This document shows positions 35,028 to 44,585 of a stretch of 64,000 bases of DNA, one piece after another; within the stretch, counting starts at the first letter, position 1, and each line of letters opens with the position of its first letter. A model generated the notes under the pieces. That model made no database searches. It had not been told where the DNA came from and was given only the letters and a program-made list of their open reading frames with translations. The position numbers and the translations under genes were made by a program. Source of the DNA: Lachnospiraceae bacterium (GTDB lineage Bacteria > Bacillota > Clostridia > Lachnospirales > Lachnospiraceae); NCBI GenBank assembly GCA_024696005.1, contig JAILHF010000049.1, positions 1 to 64,000 on the forward strand. The letters run 5' to 3'.

Positions 35028-38000
35028 ATGAAAAGAAAGCTTTATCGGTTTCTGAGTTCCATGCTGACAGCGAGCATGCTGCTGTCGGATTTCGGGACCA
35101 TGGCGGTGAGCGCGGCTCCGGAAACGGCCGTAGTGGCGGAAGCTGAAACGGAAGCGTCCGGGGAAGAGAGCGAACCCGAAAAGGAGACGGCATCCGGAAA
35201 CGGAAGTGTGTCGTCGGACCGGCCGAAGGCCACGAACGAGGAAACAGAGATCCCGGAAGTGGATGGCGACGAGATCGCATACCTGGTAAATACGGAACCG
35301 GGCCACTTTGGTACCAGATTTGGCGTGACACTGAGCGGCCTGGGGGAGGAAGAAACTGCCGATGTATATCTTCTCCTGACGGATGACGAGACTGTAGATC
35401 TTACGGAAGGGACGGGTACCGTGTCCGAGAACATGATGCCCTACCTTTATGATGGTCATCTGGTGAATGTGAGGGAAAACGATACCTCCTGGATCAACCT
35501 GGGTATGGAAGGGGCTATGCTGAAACCCGGGACCACATACTATTACCGTCTGCTCCGGAAGGACGGGGATCAATATCGTTATCTGGATACAACGTTCGAC
35601 ACGTTTCAGACGATGCCGCTGAGTTCCATATCGATACAGAAAACAGGGGAGTACGAAACGTATACCTCCGTCCGCCTGTATTGGAGTTTCAGCGGTTTTT
35701 GCTGGGATGACGAATATTTTTCGCAGATCCGTTTCTTTGCCGATAAGTCGGAGAATACCGAATGGACGGAAACCCTTGCCAACAATACGGTAAGCATAAA
35801 TGCATCGAAACTTGCCGGTGTTCTGAGCAGTAATGAGGTCTATGGCCAGAACGGGGATACGGCTACGGATTTCCCTGCAGGTGAAGCAGAGCTGGAGCCC
35901 GGTACGGAATATACCGGTGTCTTGCTCCTGTGCGCGGATAATGGCAGCGACGATGTTTACTACGTGCTCGGTGAACCCACAACGATCGAAACGAAATCGA
36001 CGGGTACGGTGAGCGCCAATGCTTCCGCAAACAGCTATACGGCAAACATCAAGGCGGTCTTTGGCGGGGAAGATGAGTATGATGAATATGATCCGCTAAA
36101 CATACCTTATGAGTTGATGGCAAAATATTACGGGATGGAAACCTTCCTGATCTATACTGCGGATGCGGAGAAGGACCTGTTCGAAGGAAAAGCCTGTGCG
36201 GATTCTCTCGAGGGTTATGAAACCTGCACTTCCATGGTAAAAGACAGAAAGCTCAAAAAGAACAAGCAGATGTATATGCGCTTGATGAGTCAATACTCTC
36301 TTGGTTATGACAGCGCCCTGAAGCCCGCTACAACGTATCGTTACCGCATAGCTGTTCCGGATGGTGAGCGTTACTGGTTCGTGACACCCGAACAGAGCTT
36401 TACCACCGGTGCCGCCGTAACGCAGAGCCGTGTGAACATCGACTCGGTATCGCTTCGCCAGTATGGTTTTGAAGCCGAGCGTATCGGTTTCCGCCTTAAT
36501 AACTGGGGTGAAGAAGAGATCATCGGAATGGAATTGGTGGACGAAAACGGCAATGTTCTTAAAAGACCGGCAACGGACGATGAGGACGAGCCCTCCACGT
36601 TTTGGACCGATGACGATGGGGAGGTGGAAGAAGATGAAGAGGGCTTTGTCACCTGGTATGGCGGGCTTTTCTCCACTTCCGCAAACAGCGCGACGATCCG
36701 CATCATCGTTTATACCGGTGAAAACGGCGAAAAGACGAACATTGATTATCCCCTGTCTGCAGAAGCGTACAAAAGAAGGGATCCGGCAGAACGAAAGATC
36801 AGCGTGAGTGTGGATGCTCTTACAAACGCACTGAAAGCAGAGCTTGAGCTTGAGCCGTATTATGGGATAGATTACTATGAGGCCACTCTTTACTATAAGC
36901 TCAGCACGGATGCTGAATATATTTCCGAAACACGCGAGTTTGATTCGGATGATGATGACGAAACGCTTGTCAGCAATTGCCGCCTGGATTTGAACGGTCT
37001 TTCCCAGAATGCAAGCTACGATTACTATCTGACGGTTACCAGCCGTTGGGATCCCGACAGAGTGATCCTGAGTTACGGAAGCGCAACCGAGCCGAAGAAG
37101 ATCAACACGGGAACCGTTTCGGAATATAGCAGGGACGATTTCAAGGACAAGGCGCTGTATGATGAACTGGTAAGGCAGGGCTATACCATGACGAACGAGA
37201 CTCTGGAAGGCCTGGTAGATCTGTCAATTTTTTCTGTTTTCGGTGATACCCCCATCGTGTCCCTGGAGGATCTGCCGGAGAAGATGCCGAGTCTGACCTC
37301 GGTACGCATCTATAGTCATGACATAAAGGATATCTCGCCTCTTTTGAAATTGAAAAAACTGAAGACGGTCGATCTGGACTTCAACGAGGTCGAGACATTG
37401 CCCGATCTGTCCGGCGTCAGCTGGAGATATCTGTCCCTGGCCGGAAACTACGTCCAGTACGAAGCTGCAGGGAATGCAGGCTACCATTCGGGAGAATGGC
37501 ATGCTTCTTACAGGCGGACGAAGGAGCTCGGGACGGAAAAGACCGCCTATATCGACCGGAACGGAAAGTATCCGCTGCTGTTTAATTTCCCCGGAAAAGC
37601 CGACAGCAGAACCTGGACCATGACCGTGAGCATGAATGGCGTCAGCAGGACCTATGATTCGACCCAGACCGATAAAGTCGTATGCTCAGGCAGCGAATGG
37701 ACGGGAAAAGCGGCCTTTATCGTGCCGGATGCGAAGAGCGATTTCTCCCTTGAAAAGGGACAGGAATATACCTTTAATGTGAGCATCAGCGATCCGTATC
37801 ACGAGCAGCCGATCGTCAGCGGAAGCTGCAGCATCCGCTTTGCGGATACGGACTACGATCTGCCGGACCAGTACCTGGCGCCGACAGACAAGCTGGTTTA
37901 CATCGAGCAGAGCATCTCGATGGACGCGATCGAAAGAGGCGTGTATTCTGCCGAGGTGAGGAAGGGTGACACGGTCTATCTGAAAAATAAGGCTGAACTC

Positions 38001-41000
38001 GGAGCCTGCGAGGATACGAAAGCGTACAAACTGTATCCTTCCATGGAGATTCCCGGGGATAACGGATTGGATTACTCGATCACCTCGGTCTATGGAAAAT
38101 TCACCGCGTGCCGCATCCTTTCTGCCGGTGATTATGATCTGCATTGCTTTAACGAAGCCGGTGAAGAGGTTTCGGTGATCCGGAACAAGATCCATGTGAC
38201 AAACGATCCCGTTGTCCTTTACGATGAAGGCCTGTGGGCAGATGCAGGCTGTGAAGGCAGGTATGTTTATGCCACCGTATACGGTTATAACCTGGATCTT
38301 TCCACGCCGCCGGTGATCACGGACGGAACGACCGAGTATACCAATGCGGTATCGATCAAGCAGTATGCCCATTCCATTGATGAAGAATACTACGATGAGG
38401 AAGAGGAAGAGAATAGCAGGTATACTGATTACTATTACTACTACGCGAACGAATATGTCTTCAAACTGGAAAAGAACGCAAACTGGGACAAGATCCTGAA
38501 GGCGGATCCCGCAACGGTATACTATATTGAGTTCAAGGGCAAGAATGTCAAGGACCTGCGCACGGACGGGATCGAAGGAAAGAGCTGGACAGCAAAGGAG
38601 CTTTGGGATCTGGATGCGTACGCAAACAGCTCCTGGTTTGAAGTGGAGTCGGTGGTCTATAACTGGAAAACGGATTATTTCGAGCTCAGGGTTGATACCA
38701 CTTCCGCAAACCAGCTGCTGAATGTCGAGATCGGCCGTTACGACTACAGTGATGAAGAGGACGAAGAATACGTACTTTACGGTACCGCGAGCGGCAGGCC
38801 GGACGCAAAGGGCAATATGAAACTGCGCTTTAAAAAGCCTGACGGGAGCCCTTATGTCCCGACCGACGGTGAAAATGTATATCTGAACTTCTATTCGGAC
38901 AAGCATGAATATCTGGGCGATTACGACATGCGTGTGGAGTATTATAACTATCCCAATGAAACCTACGGAGGTTATTCATCAGCGTCCAAGATGAGTCTGC
39001 TTCCTGACCGCTGGTATTATCAGGAGGGTTCGGTAACACTGAATCTGACCGCTTCCGGATTGCCGGAGGCACACAAGACCGACAAGCTGTTTGTGAACGT
39101 CCTTGCCGTATCACTGGAGTACGACGAAGAATACCATTATTACCGCTACGTATATAACAAAGTAACCACGATCTCCCTGAACAAAGCCAAGTCCAAGGAC
39201 GGAAAGGATTACTTTACGGTAACGGGCTGGAAGCCGGATAACAATTTCCCTGTGGGCGATTATAATCTGGGATTGTTCGAGACGGTGGACGGAAAAGATG
39301 TCAATATCGCATCTTCGATCACGATCCATGTGGTGAAAGAGCGCTATACCATGACGGCACAGTCCCTGACCTGGTTTGATGACGGCACGGGCGCAAAGCT
39401 GTATGCCAGCGCACCGCTCCTGACCGACAAAACCCTTTCGGACCAGAAGGAACGGGATAAGTTTGTGGCGGACAACGGTCTGGCTGTCCATGTCTATGAC
39501 AGCAACAAAAAGCCGGTGGCCGTCGAGACCAGTCTGATCCAGCTGACCTGGCCGGATGGGCGCATGATCTGGGATGTGAAGGGCCTGGATCCCGAGGAAT
39601 ACGGCTACTACTTCGCGATCACCGTTAACGGGCAGTGTCCGAAGAGTGACGGTGGGTCCGATTACTATGACTCACAGTACGGCGAGTGGTATGACAAGAG
39701 TTACTATTGCTATTATCACAGCGCGAAGGGCGGTATTTACGGCATGACCGTGAGCGATGAGCAGTATGCCGTGCCTTATACCGTGCGTTTTTACAAGTAC
39801 AGCGACCCGCGTTCCATGGTAAAGAGCATCACGCTGAAGTCGACTTCGATCTATTATTTCACGCCGGAGGACATGGAGGGGATCGATTCCGATACGATCT
39901 ATACGGTAAATGTGATCAATAAATACGGCGAGATAATCGACAACACGATAGGTTATTTCTGGAGCAATCCGGAGGCCTTCCGTGACAAGTCCAAGAATGT
40001 CGCGCTCAAGAGCCTGGCGATCACCCGGGCGAGAGCCATGGAGGTGGGTGAGAGCCTGCAGCTTTCGGTGGAGTTCACGCCTTCGGATGTGACGAACAAG
40101 ACCGTGTACTGGAGCAGCTCCGATACGGATGTGGCAGTCATCTCCTCTTACGGCATGGTTACGGCAAAGAAGCTCGGTACCACCACGATCACGCTGAAAT
40201 CGTCCGACGGCAAGAAGACCGCCCACTTTGTTCTGAATGTCATTGACAAGAGCAAGAGCCTTTATGTGGAATTTGAGAAAGAAGAGCGTTACGTATATAC
40301 CGGTGAAAAGATCACCCCGGCCGTAGCGGTTTATTCCGGCGGCAGGAAGCTGATGGAGGGTACGGATTACAAGGTAAGCTACAGCAACAATCTGAATGCT
40401 TCCTCTGCGGCAAAGGTAACCGTTACCGGCGTAACGGTGCCCGGAAAAGTGGTCAGGACCTTTACCATCAACCGCAGGCCCCTGGATGATGAGGAAGTGA
40501 CGGCAGCAGAGCTGATCGTGGCCAGCGGAAAGTCGGCTAACCCGGTGCTTTACCTGGGCAAATACAAGCTGTCAAGCAAGGATTTCTCTTTCGACAGCAA
40601 AAAGAAGTTTACGGCGAACGGAACCCTGACTCTCAGCGGACAAGGAAACTTCATGGGCACAAGGGTGCTGGATGTGACGGTCGGTACCGCGAAGACTTTG
40701 AAGGTGAAGAGCTTTAGTCCCGTTTCCCGAACCTATGACGGCACGGAGCAGCGCCTTGGCGCGAAGGAACTTGTGGTTGTGGATTCAAAGAGCGGGGCAG
40801 AACTGAAAGAGGGCGTGGATTATGTCCTGTCCTATCAGGATGATATCACGTCGGCAGGTGTCGTGAAGGTTAGGATCCTCGGGATGGGCCTCTACAATAG
40901 CTCGGTCGCGAAGAGCTACAAGATCCAGGCGCTTAAGGCTAGTGGTGTAAGCGTAAACGTCGCGGCGGAAGTAAACTATGATCCGAACGGTGCTAAGCCT

Positions 41001-41753
41001 TCCGTAGAGGTACTCTATAAGAACCGGACGTTGACGGCCGGTAAGGATTATAAAGTGAGCTTTAAGAAGAACAAGGAAGCGGGAAAAGCAGAAGCGAAGG
41101 TCACTTTCCTCGGCAATTACAAGGGAACATCCGGTCAGATCAAGAACTTCCATGTCAAAGCGATATCCCTGAGTGCCAACAGCGTGAGCATCAACTGCCC
41201 GGATATGGCCTGGTATAAGGATGCCAAGCTGCTTTCAACACCTTATGTGACGCTGAACGGAATGGAGATAACGAAGGCCAATTACACGCCCACCTACTTC
41301 ATCAACGGAAAAGAGATCACGACACGGAAGGTTACCCAGGCCGATTTCGGAAAGGAAAACAGTGTTACCGTGACGGTGAAGCTGGAAGCAAAGGGTAAGA
41401 ATGTTAAGGGTACTGCTACCGCAAGCTATGTGATCACAAAGTGTACCCAGTCCGGTGATCTGTCCAAGGCAAAAGTGGAGATCAAGAAGCAGAACGGCAA
41501 GACCGTAAGCAGCATTCCGTTTACCGGGTCCCCCATCGAGATGAAGGGTGAATACAAGCTGGTAGTGACACTGGACGGAACCGTGCTGACGGAGGGCAAG
41601 GATTACACGGTCAGTTACGCAAACAACATCTACAAAGGCAAAGCATATGTCATCGTGAACGGACTGGGAGACAACAGTACCGAGAAAACGAAGTACTACG
41701 GCAGCAAGACCAAGAACTTTACCATTACCACGGGTACGTTGAACTGGTTCTGA
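35028..41753 (+). CDS. Giant secreted multidomain repeat protein (2241 aa)
   Basis: ATG 35028 follows AGGAGGGG. The Sec signal peptide is at residues 1-30 (MKRKLYRFLSSMLTASMLLS..., cleavage near VSAAP). An acidic low-complexity linker follows to ~85. Three Fn3-like modules have LKPGTTYYYRLL, LEPGTEYTGVLLL and LKPATTYRYRIA edges. A short leucine-rich-repeat segment lies around 740-810 (LKKLKTVDLDFNEVETLPDL). Many Tyr/Asp-rich beta domains follow. A Big_2 (Ig-like) domain lies at ~1655-1740. Four or so C-terminal modules share the pattern Y-x-G ... L-x-x-G-x-DY-x-VSY (about 1750-2240). No LPxTG, SLH or other cell-wall anchor is seen, and it ends ...TGTLNWF. A secreted adhesin or binding protein is likely. 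It is monocistronic. Confidence 0.8.
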   Translation: MKRKLYRFLSSMLTASMLLSDFGTMAVSAAPETAVVAEAETEASGEESEPEKETASGNGSVSSDRPKATNEETEIPEVDGDEIAYLVNTEPGHFGTRFGVTLSGLGEEETADVYLLLTDDETVDLTEGTGTVSENMMPYLYDGHLVNVRENDTSWINLGMEGAMLKPGTTYYYRLLRKDGDQYRYLDTTFDTFQTMPLSSISIQKTGEYETYTSVRLYWSFSGFCWDDEYFSQIRFFADKSENTEWTETLANNTVSINASKLAGVLSSNEVYGQNGDTATDFPAGEAELEPGTEYTGVLLLCADNGSDDVYYVLGEPTTIETKSTGTVSANASANSYTANIKAVFGGEDEYDEYDPLNIPYELMAKYYGMETFLIYTADAEKDLFEGKACADSLEGYETCTSMVKDRKLKKNKQMYMRLMSQYSLGYDSALKPATTYRYRIAVPDGERYWFVTPEQSFTTGAAVTQSRVNIDSVSLRQYGFEAERIGFRLNNWGEEEIIGMELVDENGNVLKRPATDDEDEPSTFWTDDDGEVEEDEEGFVTWYGGLFSTSANSATIRIIVYTGENGEKTNIDYPLSAEAYKRRDPAERKISVSVDALTNALKAELELEPYYGIDYYEATLYYKLSTDAEYISETREFDSDDDDETLVSNCRLDLNGLSQNASYDYYLTVTSRWDPDRVILSYGSATEPKKINTGTVSEYSRDDFKDKALYDELVRQGYTMTNETLEGLVDLSIFSVFGDTPIVSLEDLPEKMPSLTSVRIYSHDIKDISPLLKLKKLKTVDLDFNEVETLPDLSGVSWRYLSLAGNYVQYEAAGNAGYHSGEWHASYRRTKELGTEKTAYIDRNGKYPLLFNFPGKADSRTWTMTVSMNGVSRTYDSTQTDKVVCSGSEWTGKAAFIVPDAKSDFSLEKGQEYTFNVSISDPYHEQPIVSGSCSIRFADTDYDLPDQYLAPTDKLVYIEQSISMDAIERGVYSAEVRKGDTVYLKNKAELGACEDTKAYKLYPSMEIPGDNGLDYSITSVYGKFTACRILSAGDYDLHCFNEAGEEVSVIRNKIHVTNDPVVLYDEGLWADAGCEGRYVYATVYGYNLDLSTPPVITDGTTEYTNAVSIKQYAHSIDEEYYDEEEEENSRYTDYYYYYANEYVFKLEKNANWDKILKADPATVYYIEFKGKNVKDLRTDGIEGKSWTAKELWDLDAYANSSWFEVESVVYNWKTDYFELRVDTTSANQLLNVEIGRYDYSDEEDEEYVLYGTASGRPDAKGNMKLRFKKPDGSPYVPTDGENVYLNFYSDKHEYLGDYDMRVEYYNYPNETYGGYSSASKMSLLPDRWYYQEGSVTLNLTASGLPEAHKTDKLFVNVLAVSLEYDEEYHYYRYVYNKVTTISLNKAKSKDGKDYFTVTGWKPDNNFPVGDYNLGLFETVDGKDVNIASSITIHVVKERYTMTAQSLTWFDDGTGAKLYASAPLLTDKTLSDQKERDKFVADNGLAVHVYDSNKKPVAVETSLIQLTWPDGRMIWDVKGLDPEEYGYYFAITVNGQCPKSDGGSDYYDSQYGEWYDKSYYCYYHSAKGGIYGMTVSDEQYAVPYTVRFYKYSDPRSMVKSITLKSTSIYYFTPEDMEGIDSDTIYTVNVINKYGEIIDNTIGYFWSNPEAFRDKSKNVALKSLAITRARAMEVGESLQLSVEFTPSDVTNKTVYWSSSDTDVAVISSYGMVTAKKLGTTTITLKSSDGKKTAHFVLNVIDKSKSLYVEFEKEERYVYTGEKITPAVAVYSGGRKLMEGTDYKVSYSNNLNASSAAKVTVTGVTVPGKVVRTFTINRRPLDDEEVTAAELIVASGKSANPVLYLGKYKLSSKDFSFDSKKKFTANGTLTLSGQGNFMGTRVLDVTVGTAKTLKVKSFSPVSRTYDGTEQRLGAKELVVVDSKSGAELKEGVDYVLSYQDDITSAGVVKVRILGMGLYNSSVAKSYKIQALKASGVSVNVAAEVNYDPNGAKPSVEVLYKNRTLTAGKDYKVSFKKNKEAGKAEAKVTFLGNYKGTSGQIKNFHVKAISLSANSVSINCPDMAWYKDAKLLSTPYVTLNGMEITKANYTPTYFINGKEITTRKVTQADFGKENSVTVTVKLEAKGKNVKGTATASYVITKCTQSGDLSKAKVEIKKQNGKTVSSIPFTGSPIEMKGEYKLVVTLDGTVLTEGKDYTVSYANNIYKGKAYVIVNGLGDNSTEKTKYYGSKTKNFTITTGTLNWF

Positions 41754-41772
41754 GTAGTCAAAACAGAAAATG

Positions 41773-41801
41773 CTTGACATTGCTTTGTGAAAAGAGTAAT
41801 C
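41773..41801 (+). promoter_or_regulatory. Promoter upstream of the phosphatase-family gene
   Basis: TTGACA, a 17-nt spacer and TAATCT. It implies a ~240-nt leader before the start at 42046. Confidence 0.65.
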
Positions 41802-41855
41802 TTAGCGCAATATCATTCATGAGTTAACAGCAAAGCATACAGGAGTGTATTTCCT

Positions 41856-41966
41856 TTGAGAAGAAACGGATACGAAAACGCAGATACCATCATCAACATC
41901 GTACGCATGGATTATGTGTATGACATGCGTGACGTACGCGGATTTTCGGATCAAAGGGAAGAATAG
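41856..41966 (+). CDS. Possible short leader ORF
   Basis: TTG-initiated, 36 codons, preceded by CAGGAGTG, between promoter 41773-41801 and terminator 41997-42031. The product would begin MRRNGYENADTIINIVRMD. Its position suggests transcription attenuation of the downstream gene, but the start codon and spacing are weak, so the ORF may be chance. Confidence 0.3.
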   Translation: MRRNGYENADTIINIVRMDYVYDMRDVRGFSDQREE

Positions 41967-41996
41967 CATTTCAGGATCAAAGAGTATTTTCACTGA

Positions 41997-42031
41997 CCGC
42001 CTGTTCTTCCGGAACAGGCGGTTATTTTTTT
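41997..42031 (+). terminator. Leader terminator (attenuator candidate)
   Basis: CCGCCTGTTC/GAACAGGCGG with a 5-nt loop, followed by TTATTTTTTT, ending only ~3 nt before the ribosome-binding site AGGAGG of the phosphatase-family gene. It lies downstream of that gene's only clear promoter, so it can act as an attenuator. Confidence 0.85.
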
Positions 42032-42045
42032 CAGGAGGAAACAGC

Positions 42046-43158
42046 ATGAAAAAGGAAATCATATGGCCCGATCACAAAAACTGCATCGCGAATCTTCCGA
42101 ACTCGCTGCTGAAGCATTACGGCATCGCGCCGAAGGGAGACAGCCTTCCGCTTTTGGATGCACGTCTTGCGAGGGACTACAAAAACATCGTCGTGCTGCT
42201 TCTGGACGGGATGGGCAAAGTGATCCTGGAGCGTCACCTGCAGGAAGACGGTGCTTTTCGTTCGCATCTGGCCGGGATCTATGAGTCGGTCTTTCTTTCG
42301 ACCACCGTGGCTGCGACTACATCGGTCCTCTCCGGGCTGGAGCCCTGCGAACACGCGTGGCTCGGCTGGGATAACTACTATCCGCAGATCGACAAAAACG
42401 TCACGGTGTTTCTGAACACGATACAGGGAACGGATGAACCCGCAGCGCCTTATAACGTGGCGCAGACCTTTACACCGTACGAGAGCGTGCCGGAGCTGAT
42501 CGGAAAAAGCGGCATAGAGACACACATGGTTGCCACCTTTCTGGATAAAGAGCTGGAGAGCATCGACGACATCTGCGCAAAGATCAAAGAGCATTGCGAG
42601 GGCGCGGGCCGCCATTTCATCTATGCCTACGACAAGGATCCGGACGGCCTGCTTCACAGAAACGGCTGCGGATCACAGGAGGTTCACGAAGAGCTTGTCC
42701 GCATGGAGGCAGCAGTCGGGCGGCTTTCGAAGGAACTGGAGGATGCGCTGATCATCGTGACGGCGGACCACGGACATATCGATACGCGGGGCTGCGTCAT
42801 CAAAGATTACCCGAAGATCAGTGACTGCCTGCTGCGCATGCCTTCGCTGGAACCGCGCGTGCTGAACCTTTTCATCAAAGAGGGAAAGAAGGAGATCTTC
42901 CGGGAGGAATTTGAGCGGGAGTTTGGCGAAGATTTCCTGCTGATGCCGATGGAAGAGGTGCTGGAGAAAAAGCTTCTCGGGACCGGAACGCCGCACAGGG
43001 AATTCCGCGGCATGCTGGGCGATTTCCTGGCGATCGCGACCGGTGATCTGGGGATCTACAACGATGAGGAAAAATGGGTATCGCTGCACGGAAGCCTGAC
43101 GGCGGACGAAATGCTGATCCCGCTGATCGTATTTGACACAAAGGAACACAAAGGCTGA
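42046..43158 (+). CDS. Alkaline phosphatase-superfamily hydrolase
   Basis: A 370-residue type I phosphodiesterase/nucleotide pyrophosphatase-like protein. VVLLLDGMGK provides the first metal Asp, SVFLSTTVAATTSVLSG the nucleophile Thr/Ser loop, and IIVTADHGHID the second metal site (DHGH). Relatives include PglZ-like and phosphonoacetate-hydrolase-type enzymes. There is no signal peptide, so it acts in the cytoplasm. The substrate is unknown. Its leader carries a promoter, a possible short ORF and a terminator. Confidence 0.8.
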   Translation: MKKEIIWPDHKNCIANLPNSLLKHYGIAPKGDSLPLLDARLARDYKNIVVLLLDGMGKVILERHLQEDGAFRSHLAGIYESVFLSTTVAATTSVLSGLEPCEHAWLGWDNYYPQIDKNVTVFLNTIQGTDEPAAPYNVAQTFTPYESVPELIGKSGIETHMVATFLDKELESIDDICAKIKEHCEGAGRHFIYAYDKDPDGLLHRNGCGSQEVHEELVRMEAAVGRLSKELEDALIIVTADHGHIDTRGCVIKDYPKISDCLLRMPSLEPRVLNLFIKEGKKEIFREEFEREFGEDFLLMPMEEVLEKKLLGTGTPHREFRGMLGDFLAIATGDLGIYNDEEKWVSLHGSLTADEMLIPLIVFDTKEHKG

Positions 43159-43174
43159 AGGGAGGAGGAGAAAA

Positions 43175-44227
43175 ATGGACCTGGTATTATTGATCGGAAG
43201 CGGAGCCGTCGGGAAGATGACGGTCGGACAGGAATTGATGAAGATCACGGATTTCAGGCTCTTTCACAATCACATGACGATCGAGCCCGTGATCGAGATC
43301 TTCGGCTATTTCAACGGGGCGCTGGTAAACAAGCTCCGAGAGGACATCTTTGAGGAGTTTCTGCGTTCGGAGCAAAAGGGAATGATCTTTACCTACATGT
43401 GGGCGTTTGACCTGCAGTCCGACTGGGATTTCATCAAAGGGGTCACGGACCGTTTTGAAGCAACGGGCGGGACCGTATACTATGTCGAGCTCGTGGCAGA
43501 TCAGGCAGTCCGGCTGGAGCGCAACAAAACGGAAAACCGTCTGCGGAACAAGGCATCCAAGCGTGACCTGCAGATCTCCGAAGACCGGCTGAAAAACGAG
43601 GACAGCCATTACCGTCTGGAGAGCAGGGAGGGAGAGCTGCCCTTTGCGAACTACTTTAAGATCGACAACACAAAGCTGGAGCCGGATGAGGTCGCGAGGA
43701 TGATAAAGGAACACTTCGGCTTTCCGGACCGCGGAGCCGACGAGCTGATGAACCGCATCAAATTAAAGAAGGTGGCAGAAGAGGATCTGGAGCTGCTTCA
43801 TGAGATGCAGGTGGAGAGCTTCATGCCGTTGTACGAGAAGTACCATGATGAGATCTCGCCGGCGATCGAGCCCATCGAGCGCATAAAAGGGCGTTTCGCG
43901 CAGCCGAACAGAAGCTACTTCTTCATCGAAAAGGACGGCGCCAAAGTGGGTGTGATCAATGTGGGACACAGGGATCCGGATGAAAAGGAGATTTCGTTCA
44001 TCAGCCCGATCTTCATCCTTCCGAAATACCAGGGACAGGGGATCGGATACGCCGTGATCATGAAAGTGTTTAGCATGTATCCGCAGGTAAAGACCTGGAA
44101 GCTCGATACGATACTCGAAGAGAAGGGCAACTGTCATCTGTATGAAAAATGCGGTTTCGTGCGGATCGGCGAAGCGCGGAAGATCAATGAAAAGATGACG
44201 ATCGTCGATTACGAGAGAAGGTGCTGA
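43175..44227 (+). CDS. P-loop kinase-GNAT acetyltransferase fusion
   Basis: A 350-residue two-domain protein. Residues 1-190: a small-molecule kinase-like fold with Walker A GSGAVGKMT, a FHNHMTIEPV segment, and EEFLRSEQKGMIFTYMWAFD. Residues ~193-350: a GNAT acetyltransferase (IKLKKVAEEDLELLHEMQV, acetyl-CoA loop PKYQGQGIGYAVI, and YEKCGFVRIGEARKIN). Such fusions recall bifunctional aminoglycoside-modifying or self-modifying enzymes, but the substrate is unknown. It follows the phosphatase gene by 16 nt. Confidence 0.8.
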   Translation: MDLVLLIGSGAVGKMTVGQELMKITDFRLFHNHMTIEPVIEIFGYFNGALVNKLREDIFEEFLRSEQKGMIFTYMWAFDLQSDWDFIKGVTDRFEATGGTVYYVELVADQAVRLERNKTENRLRNKASKRDLQISEDRLKNEDSHYRLESREGELPFANYFKIDNTKLEPDEVARMIKEHFGFPDRGADELMNRIKLKKVAEEDLELLHEMQVESFMPLYEKYHDEISPAIEPIERIKGRFAQPNRSYFFIEKDGAKVGVINVGHRDPDEKEISFISPIFILPKYQGQGIGYAVIMKVFSMYPQVKTWKLDTILEEKGNCHLYEKCGFVRIGEARKINEKMTIVDYERRC

Positions 44228-44272
44228 AGGGCGGATCCTTAAGGGCTGCGGACCGAGCGCCCGAAAAAAGCG

Positions 44273-44301
44273 TTGACAAGAATGATCTGCTTTGTTATGA
44301 T
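44273..44301 (+). promoter_or_regulatory. Promoter of the methyltransferase-rsgA unit
   Basis: TTGACA, a 17-nt spacer and TATGAT. It implies a long leader (about 280 nt) containing a short ORF and a terminator. Confidence 0.8.
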
Positions 44302-44337
44302 GTGCAGGAAATAAATCTTAAAGAAAGCGAGGTAAGC

Positions 44338-44406
44338 ATGATGGAAGTAATGAAGAATGAGATTGCAATTGCATACAGCGTGAAGACCTCGGTTTGTGCA
44401 TATTGA
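44338..44406 (+). CDS. Putative 22-residue leader peptide
   Basis: ATG 44338 with GCGAGG upstream encodes MMEVMKNEIAIAYSVKTSVC then AY and stop. It lies between a consensus promoter and an intrinsic terminator, before a methyltransferase and the ribosome-associated GTPase RsgA. This arrangement matches leader-peptide attenuators of ribosome-targeting resistance genes, where stalling on the leader prevents terminator formation. That mechanism is inferred, not shown. Confidence 0.55.
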   Translation: MMEVMKNEIAIAYSVKTSVCAY

Positions 44407-44438
44407 TCCGATAAGGATCATCCGGATGTTTCTGTTCT

Positions 44439-44467
44439 GACCGTGGCATGTGTCACGGTCTTTTTTT
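44439..44467 (+). terminator. Leader terminator/attenuator before the methyltransferase
   Basis: GACCGTG/CACGGTC with an 8-nt loop, followed by seven T. It lies 32 nt after the leader stop codon and 118 nt before the methyltransferase. Upstream complementary segments (ATCCG...CGGAT, 44406-44427) could form an alternative hairpin. A second stem, GTGACT/AGTCAC, lies at ~44542-44560. Confidence 0.88.
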
Positions 44468-44585
44468 GCCCGTTTGTCCCGGGATCTCCCATGCTGTAAC
44501 AAAAACTTTGCGTCCGAAAGGACAGCAGCTTTTATCATTTGTGTGACTGTAAAAAAGTCACGGATCAATTCATGTGGAGGAAAAA

